DNA from: Dehalococcoidia bacterium
Lineage (GTDB): Bacteria; Chloroflexota; Dehalococcoidia; UBA2979
NCBI GenBank assembly: GCA_023228825.1
Contig: JALOAL010000001.1
Coordinates: 255,949 to 319,948 of the forward strand
Length of the DNA stretch: 64,000 nucleotides
Reading direction: 5' to 3'
The number at the start of each line of letters is the position of its first letter. Position 1 is the first letter of the stretch. Below the pieces are notes generated by a model, which searched no databases, was not told the DNA's origin, and saw only the letters and a program-made list of their open reading frames with translations. Positions 1 to 8,608 of the stretch are shown piece after piece. The position numbers were made by a program, and so were the translations under genes.

Positions 1-2450
1 CCGCCGGCTACCGCGTCGCCATCGGCGAGCAGGTGTCGCTGCCGCCCTCGAAGGGGGGCGAGGCCGGCCTGGTGGAGCGGCGCGTGACGCGCGTGGTGAC
101 GCCGGGCACGGTGGACCACGGCGAACTGCTCTCGGAGCGCGGACATAACTGGCTGCTCGCGCTGGCGCCCGCCACGGCCACGGGCGCGCGCTGGGGCCTG
201 GCCGCGTGCGACGTCACCACGGGCGAACTGGAACTGCAGGTCGTGGACGCCGACGCGCTCGCCGGCGAGTGGGCGCGCATCGCCCCGCGCGAGGCGCTGG
301 CCCCGGAGGGCGTGCCCGAGCGACTGGCGGCCGACCTTGGCGCCTCCGTGCGAGGGCAGGCGATGCTCACCGCGCGCCCGCCGCGGGACTTCCGCCGCGA
401 GCGCGCCGCCGCGCGGCTGGCGGAGCGCCTGGGCGTGGCGAGCCTGGACGGGTTCGGGCTGGAGGGGCTGGAGCCGGCGGTGGGCGCGGCCGGGGCGCTG
501 GTGGCGTACCTGGAGGAGATGTGGCCGCAGGCGCTGGCCCACCTGCGCTCGCCGCGCGCCGTGCGCGCCGCGGAGGTCGTCTACCTGGACCCGCAGACCC
601 GTCGCAACCTGGAGTTGTTCGAGGGCGGTGGACGCGCGCGGGAGGCCTCGCGCGGGGGGGCCGGCGGGGCTGCGGACGCCGAGGTGGCGGGCGGCGGCGC
701 CTCGCTCGTGGAGACGCTGGACCGCACGCTCACGCCCATGGGCGCGCGCCTGCTGCGCCTGCGCCTGGGCCGCCCCCTGCGCCGGGCCGCGGACGCCGAG
801 GCGCGCCTGGACGAGGTGGCGGCGTTCGTGGAGGCCACGCTGCCGCGGGAGGCGCTGCGGCAGGCCCTGCGCGGAGTGCCGGACCTGGAGCGCCTGCTGG
901 GGCGGGTGCGGGCCGGGACCGCGCACGCCCGCCACCTGGCGCAACTGCGTCGCGGCCTGGAGCGTCTCCCGGAGGCTGGCGCGGCGGCGGACCGTGCGGG
1001 CGAGGTGGCGGCGCGAGCCGCCTCGGGCCTGCGCGGCGTGGAGGAGGTGGCGGCGGCGGTCGCGGCGGCGCTGGACGACGACGCGCCGGCGGAGGTGGGG
1101 GACACGCCCACGGTGCGCGCCGGCTTCGACGCCGAGGTGGACCGGCTGCGCGGGCTGGCCACCAACGCCCGGGACGCGCTCGCGGCCCTCGAGAGCGCGG
1201 AGCGCGCCCGCACCGGCATCGCCAGCCTGAAGGTGGGGTACAACCGCGTCTTCGGGTACTACCTGGAATGCCCGCGCGCGCACGCGGACAAGGCGCCGCC
1301 GGAGTACGAGCCGCGCCAGACGCTGGCGAACGCGCAGCGCTTCCGCTTCCCGCCGCTGGGCGAGTTGGAGGCGGAGATCCTGGGCGCCAAGGACCTGCTG
1401 GCGGAGGCGGAACGAGGCGTGGTGGAGCGCCTCTGCGGGCAGGTCATGGCGGCGGGCGTCGCCATCGAGCGCGCGTCCGAGGCGGTGGCGCGCCTGGACG
1501 TGGCGGCCGGCCTCGCGGTGCTCGCGGTGGACCAGGGCTACGTGCGGCCGGCACTGCACGAGGGCGGCCCGCTGGAGGTCGAGGGCGGACGGCACCCGGT
1601 GGTGGAGCGCCAACTGCCGCGCGGCGCCTTCGTCCCGAACGACGCTCACCTGGGCGCGCCGCACGCTGACCTGGTGGTGCTGACCGGACCCAACATGGCC
1701 GGCAAGTCCACCTACCTGCGCCAGACGGCGCTGATCGTGCTGCTGGCGCAGTGCGGCTCCTTCGTGCCCGCCTCGCGCGCGCGGGTGCCCATGGCGGACC
1801 GCATCTTCAGCCGCGTGGGCGCGCAGGACGACCTGGCGGCGGGGCAGTCCACCTTCATGGTGGAGATGCTGGAGACGGCCACCATCCTGCACAACGCCAC
1901 GGAGCGCTCGCTGGTGATCCTGGACGAGGTGGGGCGGGGCACCTCCACCTACGACGGCCTGGCGATCGCGCGCGCGGTGGTGGAATACCTCCACCACCGG
2001 CCCGGCGGCACGCCGCGCACGCTCTTCGCCACCCACTACCACGAGTTGACGGCGCTGGCGGGCACGCTGCCGCGCATCGCCAACCGCTCCGTGGCCGTGC
2101 GCGAGGAGGGCGGGGAGGTGGTCTTCCTCCACCGCATCGTGGACGGCGGGGCGGACCGCTCCTACGGGGTGCACGTGGCCGCGCTCGCGGGGCTGCCGCG
2201 CGCCGTGGTCTCACGGGCGCGCGAACTGCTCGCGGACCTGGAGGCGGGCGCGCTCGCCGGCACGCTCGCCGGCGGGCCGCCGGCGGGGAGGCAGCCGGAC
2301 GCGCAGATGTCATTGCTGGCGGCGGAAGACGAGGCGCTGTTGCGCGGGCTGGCGGACCTGGACCCGGACGGGACGACGCCGATCGAGGCGTTGCAGCGCC
2401 TCTACGACCTGCGGGCGCAGGCACGGCGGCGCCTGGCGGTGGAGGGCTAG
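1..2450 (+). CDS. mutS: DNA mismatch repair protein MutS, 5'-truncated by window edge
   Basis: Recognises mismatched or looped bases and, through ATP-driven sliding, recruits MutL. The reading frame is open from base 3, where it already reads GYRVAIGEQV and then RRVTRVVTPGT. Both are standard MutS domain I sequence, so the true start and the Phe-x-Glu mismatch wedge lie upstream of the window. About 815 residues are visible. The C-terminal ABC-type ATPase is intact: Walker A GPNMAGKST (about visible residue 560), Walker B/signature DEVGRGTSTYDG (about 640) and ATHYHE (about 676). A GTG at base 33 is not the real start because homology continues before it. The gene is convergent with the peptidase gene 7 bases downstream. 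Confidence 0.97.
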   Translation, partial: AGYRVAIGEQVSLPPSKGGEAGLVERRVTRVVTPGTVDHGELLSERGHNWLLALAPATATGARWGLAACDVTTGELELQVVDADALAGEWARIAPREALAPEGVPERLAADLGASVRGQAMLTARPPRDFRRERAAARLAERLGVASLDGFGLEGLEPAVGAAGALVAYLEEMWPQALAHLRSPRAVRAAEVVYLDPQTRRNLELFEGGGRAREASRGGAGGAADAEVAGGGASLVETLDRTLTPMGARLLRLRLGRPLRRAADAEARLDEVAAFVEATLPREALRQALRGVPDLERLLGRVRAGTAHARHLAQLRRGLERLPEAGAAADRAGEVAARAASGLRGVEEVAAAVAAALDDDAPAEVGDTPTVRAGFDAEVDRLRGLATNARDALAALESAERARTGIASLKVGYNRVFGYYLECPRAHADKAPPEYEPRQTLANAQRFRFPPLGELEAEILGAKDLLAEAERGVVERLCGQVMAAGVAIERASEAVARLDVAAGLAVLAVDQGYVRPALHEGGPLEVEGGRHPVVERQLPRGAFVPNDAHLGAPHADLVVLTGPNMAGKSTYLRQTALIVLLAQCGSFVPASRARVPMADRIFSRVGAQDDLAAGQSTFMVEMLETATILHNATERSLVILDEVGRGTSTYDGLAIARAVVEYLHHRPGGTPRTLFATHYHELTALAGTLPRIANRSVAVREEGGEVVFLHRIVDGGADRSYGVHVAALAGLPRAVVSRARELLADLEAGALAGTLAGGPPAGRQPDAQMSLLAAEDEALLRGLADLDPDGTTPIEALQRLYDLRAQARRRLAVEG

Positions 2451-2457
2451 CGTGGCC

Positions 2458-3948
2458 TCAGTCGTGTCCGCCGGCGCCCGCGTCCGGCCCTGCGGGGCCG
2501 GTCAGGGGCGCCTCGCCACCGCCGCCGGTGCGGCTCACGCCGGGCGCGGCCACCGTGGTGAATGTGCGCTCCAGCGCCGCGGCGATATCCAGCAGGTGCG
2601 CCTCCCCCGGGCTGGCGCCGGGCTGACGCGCGCCCTGCAGCAACGCCACCAGGAAGTCGCCGGAGACACGCGGGTACTGCGCGCGCAGCAGGGCGATGCT
2701 GCCGGCGACCATGGGCGTGGCGAAGGAGGAGCCGGTGCCGAAGCCGTACGGGCCCTCCTCCACGCACTCCCAGCCGTCCAGCCCGCAGCGGCGCGAGGGC
2801 ACGGTGCTCATCAGGTCCACGCCCGGCGCCAGGAAGTCCACCTCGCCCCCGAAGTCCGCGAACGGCGCCGTCGCGCGGTAGTCGACGCCGTCCGGGCGCT
2901 CAAGGCCGCTCGCGGCCACGGAGACCACGCCGGGGTAGGCGGCAGGGTAGGTGATGCCGCGGCGGCCGTCGTTGCCGGCGGAGGCCACGATCACGGCGCC
3001 GCGGGCGCGCGCGAACGCCACGGCCTCCGCCAGCGCAGGCGAGTCCGTGAGCGTGCCGAAGGAGACGTTGATTACGTCGGCGCCCATGCTGGCGGCGTAG
3101 CGGATGCCGGCGGCGGCGTCCGAGATGCGGCCGGTGGCGGTGCAGTCCAGCACCTTCACCGGCAGGATGCGCGCGTTCCAGGCGATCCCGGCCATGCCGG
3201 TGCCGTTGTCCCCGGCCGCGGCGGCGATGCCCGCCACGAACGTCCCGTGCCCCTCGTCGTCGGAAGCGCGCCAGTTGGGCGGGTCATGCCGGTAGCGGCA
3301 GGAGGGGTCTGCGGTAGCGAGGCTCACGAAGTTGCAGCCCACGATGTCGTCGATGCAGCCGTTGTCGTCGTCGTCGCGGCCGTTCATGAAGGTTTCGCGC
3401 GTGTTGACGAAGAGCCGGTCGCTCAGGTCCGGGTGGTCCCAGTCCAGGCCCGTGTCCACCACGGCGATCACCACGCCGGCGTCGCCATGCTGGCGCGCCC
3501 ACGCCTCCGGGGCGCGCACCACGTGCAGGTAGCGGTGCTGGGCGCCCGCGTAGAGCGGGTCGTCCGGGACGCCGGAGGCGCGCACCACGCCGTCCGCCTC
3601 CACGCTCCGCACGAGGCCGCTGGCGGCCAGGCGCCCGGCCACTTCCTGCGCGTCCGCACCGTCCGGCACACGCACGCGCACGCCCTCGCCTCGGGGCCCC
3701 CCGGCCACGTCGAAGCCGAGCGCCGCGACGGCTCGTGCCAGGGCGTCCGGGCGCAGGCCGGGGAGGGCCTGCGCGTAGAGGAAGTCAGCGCCGGCGGGGG
3801 TCTCGCCCACCACGACGGAGGCGCCGGCGGACGCGGCGGCGCTCCGGGCGGGACTGTCTGCGGCGGACAGCGCGGTCGCCGCGAGCAGCACGCCCAGGAG
3901 GAGGCTTGCTGCGAGCGGTCGCCAGTCGCCCAGATCGTCCGTCCTCAC
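2458..3948 (-). CDS. Secreted subtilisin-like (S8) serine peptidase
   Basis: A 496-residue peptidase of the subtilase family, predicted to be exported. Residues 12-30 form a hydrophobic signal-like segment after a charged start. Residues about 45-125 look like an inhibitor-type propeptide. The catalytic triad is visible as VVDTG (Asp165), GHGTFVAG (His234) and GTGSSFATP (Ser408), with the oxyanion Asn326 in SAGND. An insertion rich in Asp (RDDDDNGCIDDIVG, about 191-204) resembles a metal-binding loop. Several Cys (198, 205, 217, 269, 388, 395) could form disulfides outside the cell. The C-terminal 25 residues are Gly/Pro-rich. It sits between mutS and mutL, with a divergent promoter region towards mutL. 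Substrate unknown. Confidence 0.9.
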   Translation of the reverse strand: MRTDDLGDWRPLAASLLLGVLLAATALSAADSPARSAAASAGASVVVGETPAGADFLYAQALPGLRPDALARAVAALGFDVAGGPRGEGVRVRVPDGADAQEVAGRLAASGLVRSVEADGVVRASGVPDDPLYAGAQHRYLHVVRAPEAWARQHGDAGVVIAVVDTGLDWDHPDLSDRLFVNTRETFMNGRDDDDNGCIDDIVGCNFVSLATADPSCRYRHDPPNWRASDDEGHGTFVAGIAAAAGDNGTGMAGIAWNARILPVKVLDCTATGRISDAAAGIRYAASMGADVINVSFGTLTDSPALAEAVAFARARGAVIVASAGNDGRRGITYPAAYPGVVSVAASGLERPDGVDYRATAPFADFGGEVDFLAPGVDLMSTVPSRRCGLDGWECVEEGPYGFGTGSSFATPMVAGSIALLRAQYPRVSGDFLVALLQGARQPGASPGEAHLLDIAAALERTFTTVAAPGVSRTGGGGEAPLTGPAGPDAGAGGHD

Positions 3949-4070
3949 CTGTGGGAGAGTATTTCGAGCAGAGTACCGAGCCCCCGATCCGCCAGCAACC
4001 GACGAACTGCGAAGTGGCCACGCTCGGCCGCCCCCACGCCCGCCCGGAGGGCAGACCGCCGGAGGCGGCC
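3949..4070. promoter_or_regulatory. Divergent intergenic region, peptidase / mutL
   Basis: A 122-base gap between divergent starts must hold promoters for both the S8 peptidase and mutL. It is locally AT-richer around 3955-4015 than the surrounding coding DNA. I could not assign convincing -35/-10 boxes. Confidence 0.4.
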
Positions 4071-6005
4071 ATGGTAGCCGCCCGCGCCCGGATCCAGTTG
4101 CTCACGCCCGAGGTCGCCGCGCGCATCGCCGCCGGCGAGGTAATCGAGCGTCCGGCCAGCGTGGTCAAGGAGTTACTGGAGAACGCCCTGGACGCCGGCG
4201 CCCACCGCGTGGAGGTGGAGGTGGACGGCGGCGGCATCGACCGCATCCGCGTGCTGGACGACGGCTGCGGCATCCCGCCGGACCAGGTGGTGGACGCCTT
4301 CGAGCGCCACGCGACCTCGAAGTTGCGTTCCGAGCACGACCTGTACGAGGTGCGCACGCTGGGCTTCCGCGGCGAAGCGCTGGCGGCGATCGCGGCAGCG
4401 GCGGACGTGGACCTGACCACGCGCCCCCACGACGCCGACGCGGCCTCCACGGTGCGCGTGCGCGACGGCCGCGTGCAGCGCCAGGGCGCGGCCGCCAGCG
4501 CCGCCGGCACCTCGGTCGAGGCGCGCGAACTCTTCGCGGCGCTGCCGGCGCGGCGACGCTTCCTGCGCACGCCTCGCTCCGAGGCGCGCGCGGTTGCGCA
4601 GGTGGTGGCGGACTACGCGCTGGCCTACCCGGAGGTGGCCTTCCGGCTGACCTCGGACGGGAAGGTGGCGCTGCAGTCGCCCGGCACCGGCGACCCGCGC
4701 GACGCCGTGGTCGCGGTGCACGGCGCGGAGGTGGCGGGGGCGCTCCTCCCCGGGCGGGCGCGGCGAGGCGACCCGCCGCCCGAGCGCGGCGACCGGAGCA
4801 GCCCCGAGGGTGTAGGGGAGGGCGTCGGGGGCGGCACGGAGGAGGTCTGGGCGGAGGTGACCGTGCTGGCCGGGCCGCCCTCGCTGCACCGGGCAAACCG
4901 GCAGTACCAGCACCTGGTGGCCAACGGACGCGCCATCGTCTCGCGGCCGCTCGCGCACGCGCTGGAGCAGGCCTACGAGGGCCTCATCCCCGCCGGGCGG
5001 CACCCCGTGGCCGTGGTGCGCATCACCGTGCCCTCCGAGCAGGTCGACGTGAACGTGCACCCCACGAAGGCGGAGGTGCGTTTCCGACACGAGCGCGTGG
5101 TCTACGCGGCCGTGGGCGCGGCCGTGCGCGCCGCGATCGCCGGTTCCGGCGTGGCCGCCGCGCCCGTCCCCGCACCGAGCGCGGGCCCCGAGGCGATGAC
5201 CGCGCCCTTCGCCTGGCCGCCCACCGCGCCCCGCACGCCGCTCGAGGGCATCGAAGACCTCACGGGCGCTGAGGATCGCGTGGTCATCGAGGCGTCCGAG
5301 GGCCAGGATGACCTGGCCGGCCCGGGTGCGGAGTCCGGCCGGCCCGGCGCCGGGCATGCCGTGGTCGCGTCGGCGCGGACGGCGGCGCAGGCCGCTCCGC
5401 CGGAGGAGGCGCACGGGCACGCCTCGATGCACGAGCGGCTGCCGGCGCTGCGGCCGCTGGGGCAGGTGGAGTCCACGTACATCGTGGCGGAAGCCCCGGA
5501 TGGCCTCTACCTGGTGGACCAGCACGCCGCGCATGAGCGCGTGCTGTACGAGCGCGCGCTGGCGCGTCGCCGTGCCGGCACGGCGGCCTCGCAGCCGCTG
5601 CTCGACGCGGCGGTGGCGCACCTATCGCCGGCGCAGGCCGTCCTCGCCGGCGCGGAGGCCGAGGCCCTGCTCAGCGTGGGCTGGGAGGTCGAGGAGATGG
5701 ACGGCCCCTCCGTGATCGTGCGCGCCGTGCCCGCCGACCTCCGCCGGCGCGACCCTGCGCGGGCGCTCGCCGAGTACCTGGACCGCCTCGGCGCTGAGGA
5801 GCGCCTGACGGGCCCGGACCGCGCCGCTGCCACCCTGGCCTGCCGCGCCGCGGTGATGGCGGGTGACCGCCTGGAGGCGGAACAGCAGCGCGCCCTGCTC
5901 GTCGCGCTGGAGGCCTGCGAGACGCCCCACACCTGCCCCCACGGCCGCCCCACAATGCTGCACCTCAGCCGCTCGGCCCTGGACCGCTCCTTCGGCCGCA
6001 CCTGA
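4071..6005 (+). CDS. mutL: DNA mismatch repair protein MutL, endonuclease type
   Basis: GHKL ATPase that links MutS recognition to strand incision. The ATG at 4071 starts 8 codons before the conserved PEVAARIAAGEVIERPASV segment; the frame is open further upstream but carries no MutL sequence. Seen: ENALDAGA (ATP/Mg Asn), DDGCGI, FRGEAL, and VNVHPTKAEVRF closing the N-terminal domain. The linker about residues 355-450 is Ala/Pro-rich and variable. The C-terminal domain has DQHAAHERVLYE (endonuclease metal motif), ACRAAV, CPHGRP and a terminal FGR, so the family rule predicts a nicking-competent MutL, as in bacteria without MutH. Length is 644 residues. An insertion of about 25 residues (Gly/Glu/Arg-rich) lies near residues 225-255. 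Confidence 0.96.
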   Translation: MVAARARIQLLTPEVAARIAAGEVIERPASVVKELLENALDAGAHRVEVEVDGGGIDRIRVLDDGCGIPPDQVVDAFERHATSKLRSEHDLYEVRTLGFRGEALAAIAAAADVDLTTRPHDADAASTVRVRDGRVQRQGAAASAAGTSVEARELFAALPARRRFLRTPRSEARAVAQVVADYALAYPEVAFRLTSDGKVALQSPGTGDPRDAVVAVHGAEVAGALLPGRARRGDPPPERGDRSSPEGVGEGVGGGTEEVWAEVTVLAGPPSLHRANRQYQHLVANGRAIVSRPLAHALEQAYEGLIPAGRHPVAVVRITVPSEQVDVNVHPTKAEVRFRHERVVYAAVGAAVRAAIAGSGVAAAPVPAPSAGPEAMTAPFAWPPTAPRTPLEGIEDLTGAEDRVVIEASEGQDDLAGPGAESGRPGAGHAVVASARTAAQAAPPEEAHGHASMHERLPALRPLGQVESTYIVAEAPDGLYLVDQHAAHERVLYERALARRRAGTAASQPLLDAAVAHLSPAQAVLAGAEAEALLSVGWEVEEMDGPSVIVRAVPADLRRRDPARALAEYLDRLGAEERLTGPDRAAATLACRAAVMAGDRLEAEQQRALLVALEACETPHTCPHGRPTMLHLSRSALDRSFGRT

Positions 6006-6125
6006 GGACGGACGAGGCCCGCCGCTGCCTCTCGCCTCGTCGGCCGCAGCGCGTGGCCGCCCCCGCCGGGACTGGTGACCCCGGGACGCCGCACGCCCGC
6101 GCCACGAACACTCCGAGGCTGGTGG

Positions 6126-7058
6126 CTACAGGCCGATGCCCGACCCGGGGTCGCGGCTGGCGTCGAAGATCAGGCGCCATGCCTCGTGGAGCGTGGAGGG
6201 CGTGCCGTCCGGGGGCGGCGGGGGCGTGACGGCGGCCTCCTGCGCCTGCGCGACCATCACGAGGTAGCCCTCGACCTCGTCACGCGGGCTGGCCTCGCCG
6301 GCGCCCAGGAGGGCGGCACGCAGGGCGGCGCGCTCCTCCACCGGCAGGATGAGCGCGCTCGCGCCCGCTCCGGCGGCCGCGGCGGCGTAGACCTGGCGCA
6401 AGGCGGCGCCCACCTCGCGGCCCACGCCGTGCGAGACGTTGCCCACGGCGGCGAGGCGCTCCGCGTAGGGAATGGCGTCGCGATAGCGGCGCAGCAGGTC
6501 CAGCGAGCGGCGGCAGCCGGCCACGTCCAGCAGGGCCGGCCAGGCGAGGGCGTCGACATAATGTGGGCCGGGGACGCCCCAGCCCCGGGCGCGTTCCACC
6601 GCCTGCACGGCCTCGTGCACCACCCACTCCGGCTCGGCGCCCGCCACCCCGCCGCGGTCCACCATGCGCGGCGAGATCACGAGGCCCGCGCCCTGCCTCG
6701 CGGCAGCCGCCAGCAGCGCGCCCTCCGCCGCGCCGAGGGCCGCCCCGGCGGGGAGGGCGTTGGCCACCAGGGGACCGGGGAGGCCGGCGAGCGCACAGCC
6801 GTCGAGGGCGGCCGCCAGTTCGGCCGCAGAGGCGCCGTCCAGCCACAACTCTGCGCTGACGCCGCCGCGACGGAGGGCGCCCACGGCCCAGCGGAAGTCG
6901 TCCGCCCAGCCCTGCGTGCCCAGGTTCAGGTCCAGCGCCTGCGCCCCCGCCTCGACCTGCTCGCGCGCGCGCTCGACGAGTGGGGCCGCCGCGCGCGCGG
7001 TGAGGGCATCCGCGAGTGGACGGCGGTGCAGTTCCAGCGACTGGCCGACGATCAGCAT
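6126..7058 (-). CDS. Methyltetrahydrofolate:corrinoid methyltransferase-like (pterin-binding TIM barrel)
   Basis: 310 residues resembling the MeTr/AcsE branch of pterin-binding enzymes, which move a methyl group from methyl-tetrahydrofolate to a corrinoid protein. Seen: N-terminal MLIVGQSL, then REQVEAGAQALDLNLG (pterin-site strand with Asp and Asn), and near the C-terminus VGNVSHGVGREVG, matching the NVS loop of MeTr. The start at 7058 is chosen because GGGAGGGG lies 6 bases upstream; the frame extends 44 codons further without homology. The Pro-rich stretch (about residues 275-285) is unusual. It lies 37 bases after the CoA-ligase-like gene on the same strand. No corrinoid protein or acetyl-CoA synthase is visible nearby, so the acceptor is unknown. 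Dihydropteroate synthase is less likely because of the C-terminal motif. Confidence 0.72.
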   Translation of the reverse strand: MLIVGQSLELHRRPLADALTARAAAPLVERAREQVEAGAQALDLNLGTQGWADDFRWAVGALRRGGVSAELWLDGASAAELAAALDGCALAGLPGPLVANALPAGAALGAAEGALLAAAARQGAGLVISPRMVDRGGVAGAEPEWVVHEAVQAVERARGWGVPGPHYVDALAWPALLDVAGCRRSLDLLRRYRDAIPYAERLAAVGNVSHGVGREVGAALRQVYAAAAAGAGASALILPVEERAALRAALLGAGEASPRDEVEGYLVMVAQAQEAAVTPPPPPDGTPSTLHEAWRLIFDASRDPGSGIGL

Positions 7059-7095
7059 CGCACCCCTCCCGGTCGCCGCCTCCGCCGGCCGCGCG

Positions 7096-8541
7096 TCAGA
7101 CCACGGCGGGGAGGCCCTCCCGACGCTCGCGCCACGCGAGGATCGCCGCGATTGCCCGCGCCGCGCGATGGATCGAGGGGTAGACGGCAATGCCGCGACG
7201 GTACGCCTCCTGCGCGAAGTGCTCCATCTGCGGCGACGCCGCGCCGCGCACGAGCACGACGAAGGGCACGCCGGTCTCCTCCTGCAGGCGGGCGATGCGC
7301 TCCACGGCCGCCTCCGCCTCCTCGCGATCCCGCTCCGCGTCGGGCGGCCGCTCCGCGCCGGCCGGGCCCACGCGGCCCAGCGGCGGGTTCGTCACCACGA
7401 GGTCGATGTTCTCCGCCCGCGCCACGATGCCCAGCGTGCGCTCCATCGCCTCCGCGTTGCCCATGTTGGTGTCGATGGGGTTGTTCACGCTGGTGCCGGC
7501 GATCGGGATGAACTCGTGCAACTGGCGCTTCGTCTCCTCCGGCGTAGGCGGCACCTCCAGCCCCGCGGCTGCGAGGGCGTCCGCGGAGAGCACGGCGATG
7601 CCGCCACCGCCACCGACGAGGCCGACGCCTCGGCCCTGCACGTCACGCAGGCGCGTGGTGGCGGCGATGGTGACGTCGTGCAGGTCGTCCATGGTCTCCG
7701 CGCGCCAGGCGCCGGCCTGGCGGCACAGCGCGTCGAAGATCTGCGTGGAGCCGGCCAGCGAGCCGGTGTGGGAGTGTGCAGCGCGCGCGCCGGCGCCGGT
7801 GAGCCCGCCCTTCAGGAGGATCACCGGCTTCTCGGCGGCGGCGCGGCGGACGGCCTCGAAGAAGAGACGGCCGTCCTGTACGCCCTCGATGTAGGCGGTC
7901 ACCACCTCGGTCTCCGGGTCGTGGGCGGCGTAGTCCAGGAAGTGGTGGGCGCGCAGGTCCGCGCCGTTGCCGAAGGAGATCACCTTGGAGAAGCGCACGC
8001 CCCGCGCGCCCAGGTTGCGGATCACGTCCGAGGCGTTGGCGCCGGACTGCGACACGAACATCACGTTGCCGGGCTCCGGCGGGAAGCCGGCCATGAAGGC
8101 GATCTGCTCGGACGGCACGTAGAGGCCCATGCAGTTCGGGCCGAAGACGCGGATGCCGGCCTCGTTCAGGCGGGACACCATCTCGCGCTCCAGCGCCGCC
8201 ATCTCCTCGTCACCGGTCTCCGAGAAGCCGGCGGTGAAGAAGTGGACCGAGCGCACACCCTTCTCGATGGCCTGCTCCACCAGCACCGGCACCGCCCGCG
8301 CCGGGACCAGGGAGATCACGTGATCCACGGGGTCTGGCGTGTCCAGCAGCGTGGGATAGCAGCGCACGCCGCGGATCTCCTGCGCCTTCGGGTTTACCGG
8401 GTAGAGGCCGTGGTCGCGCTCGAAGTGATGCTCCAGCAGGGAGGTGAAGAAGCCCTGGGCGACGTTGGCCTCGCCGGACGGCACGCCCACCAGGGCGATC
8501 GCCCGCGGGTGGAAGATCGGGTCGAGTGGATGCGCGGACAT
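7096..8541 (-). CDS. NDP-forming acyl/acetyl-CoA ligase alpha-subunit-like, CoA-binding
   Basis: 481 residues of the succinyl-CoA synthetase-like superfamily. These enzymes exchange acyl-CoA plus NDP/Pi for acid plus NTP through a phosphohistidine. An N-terminal CoA-binding Rossmann domain (IFHPRAIALVGVP, then NPKAQEIRGVRCYPTL) is followed by two ligase-CoA domains: GPNCMGLY, FVSQSGANASDVI, and AHSHTGSLAGS, where the His corresponds to the phosphorylated residue of the family. There is no ATP-grasp beta domain in the protein or next door, so it would need a partner encoded elsewhere. The ATG at 8541 is preceded by GAGGGGGAACG. It is probably co-transcribed with the class V aminotransferase upstream and the MeTr-like gene downstream; the pathway is not evident. 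Confidence 0.85.
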   Translation of the reverse strand: MSAHPLDPIFHPRAIALVGVPSGEANVAQGFFTSLLEHHFERDHGLYPVNPKAQEIRGVRCYPTLLDTPDPVDHVISLVPARAVPVLVEQAIEKGVRSVHFFTAGFSETGDEEMAALEREMVSRLNEAGIRVFGPNCMGLYVPSEQIAFMAGFPPEPGNVMFVSQSGANASDVIRNLGARGVRFSKVISFGNGADLRAHHFLDYAAHDPETEVVTAYIEGVQDGRLFFEAVRRAAAEKPVILLKGGLTGAGARAAHSHTGSLAGSTQIFDALCRQAGAWRAETMDDLHDVTIAATTRLRDVQGRGVGLVGGGGGIAVLSADALAAAGLEVPPTPEETKRQLHEFIPIAGTSVNNPIDTNMGNAEAMERTLGIVARAENIDLVVTNPPLGRVGPAGAERPPDAERDREEAEAAVERIARLQEETGVPFVVLVRGAASPQMEHFAQEAYRRGIAVYPSIHRAARAIAAILAWRERREGLPAVV

Positions 8542-8608
8542 CGTTCCCCCTCAGCGAGTAGAGACGGCCAGGGACGCGTTGACGGCCGGATGGTAGCAGC
8601 GCCGCCCG

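Noticed and set aside
2452..4077. 541-codon plus-strand open frame opposite the S8 peptidase
   Set aside because: Shadow of the peptidase gene; no motifs, and the peptidase triad is intact on the other strand.
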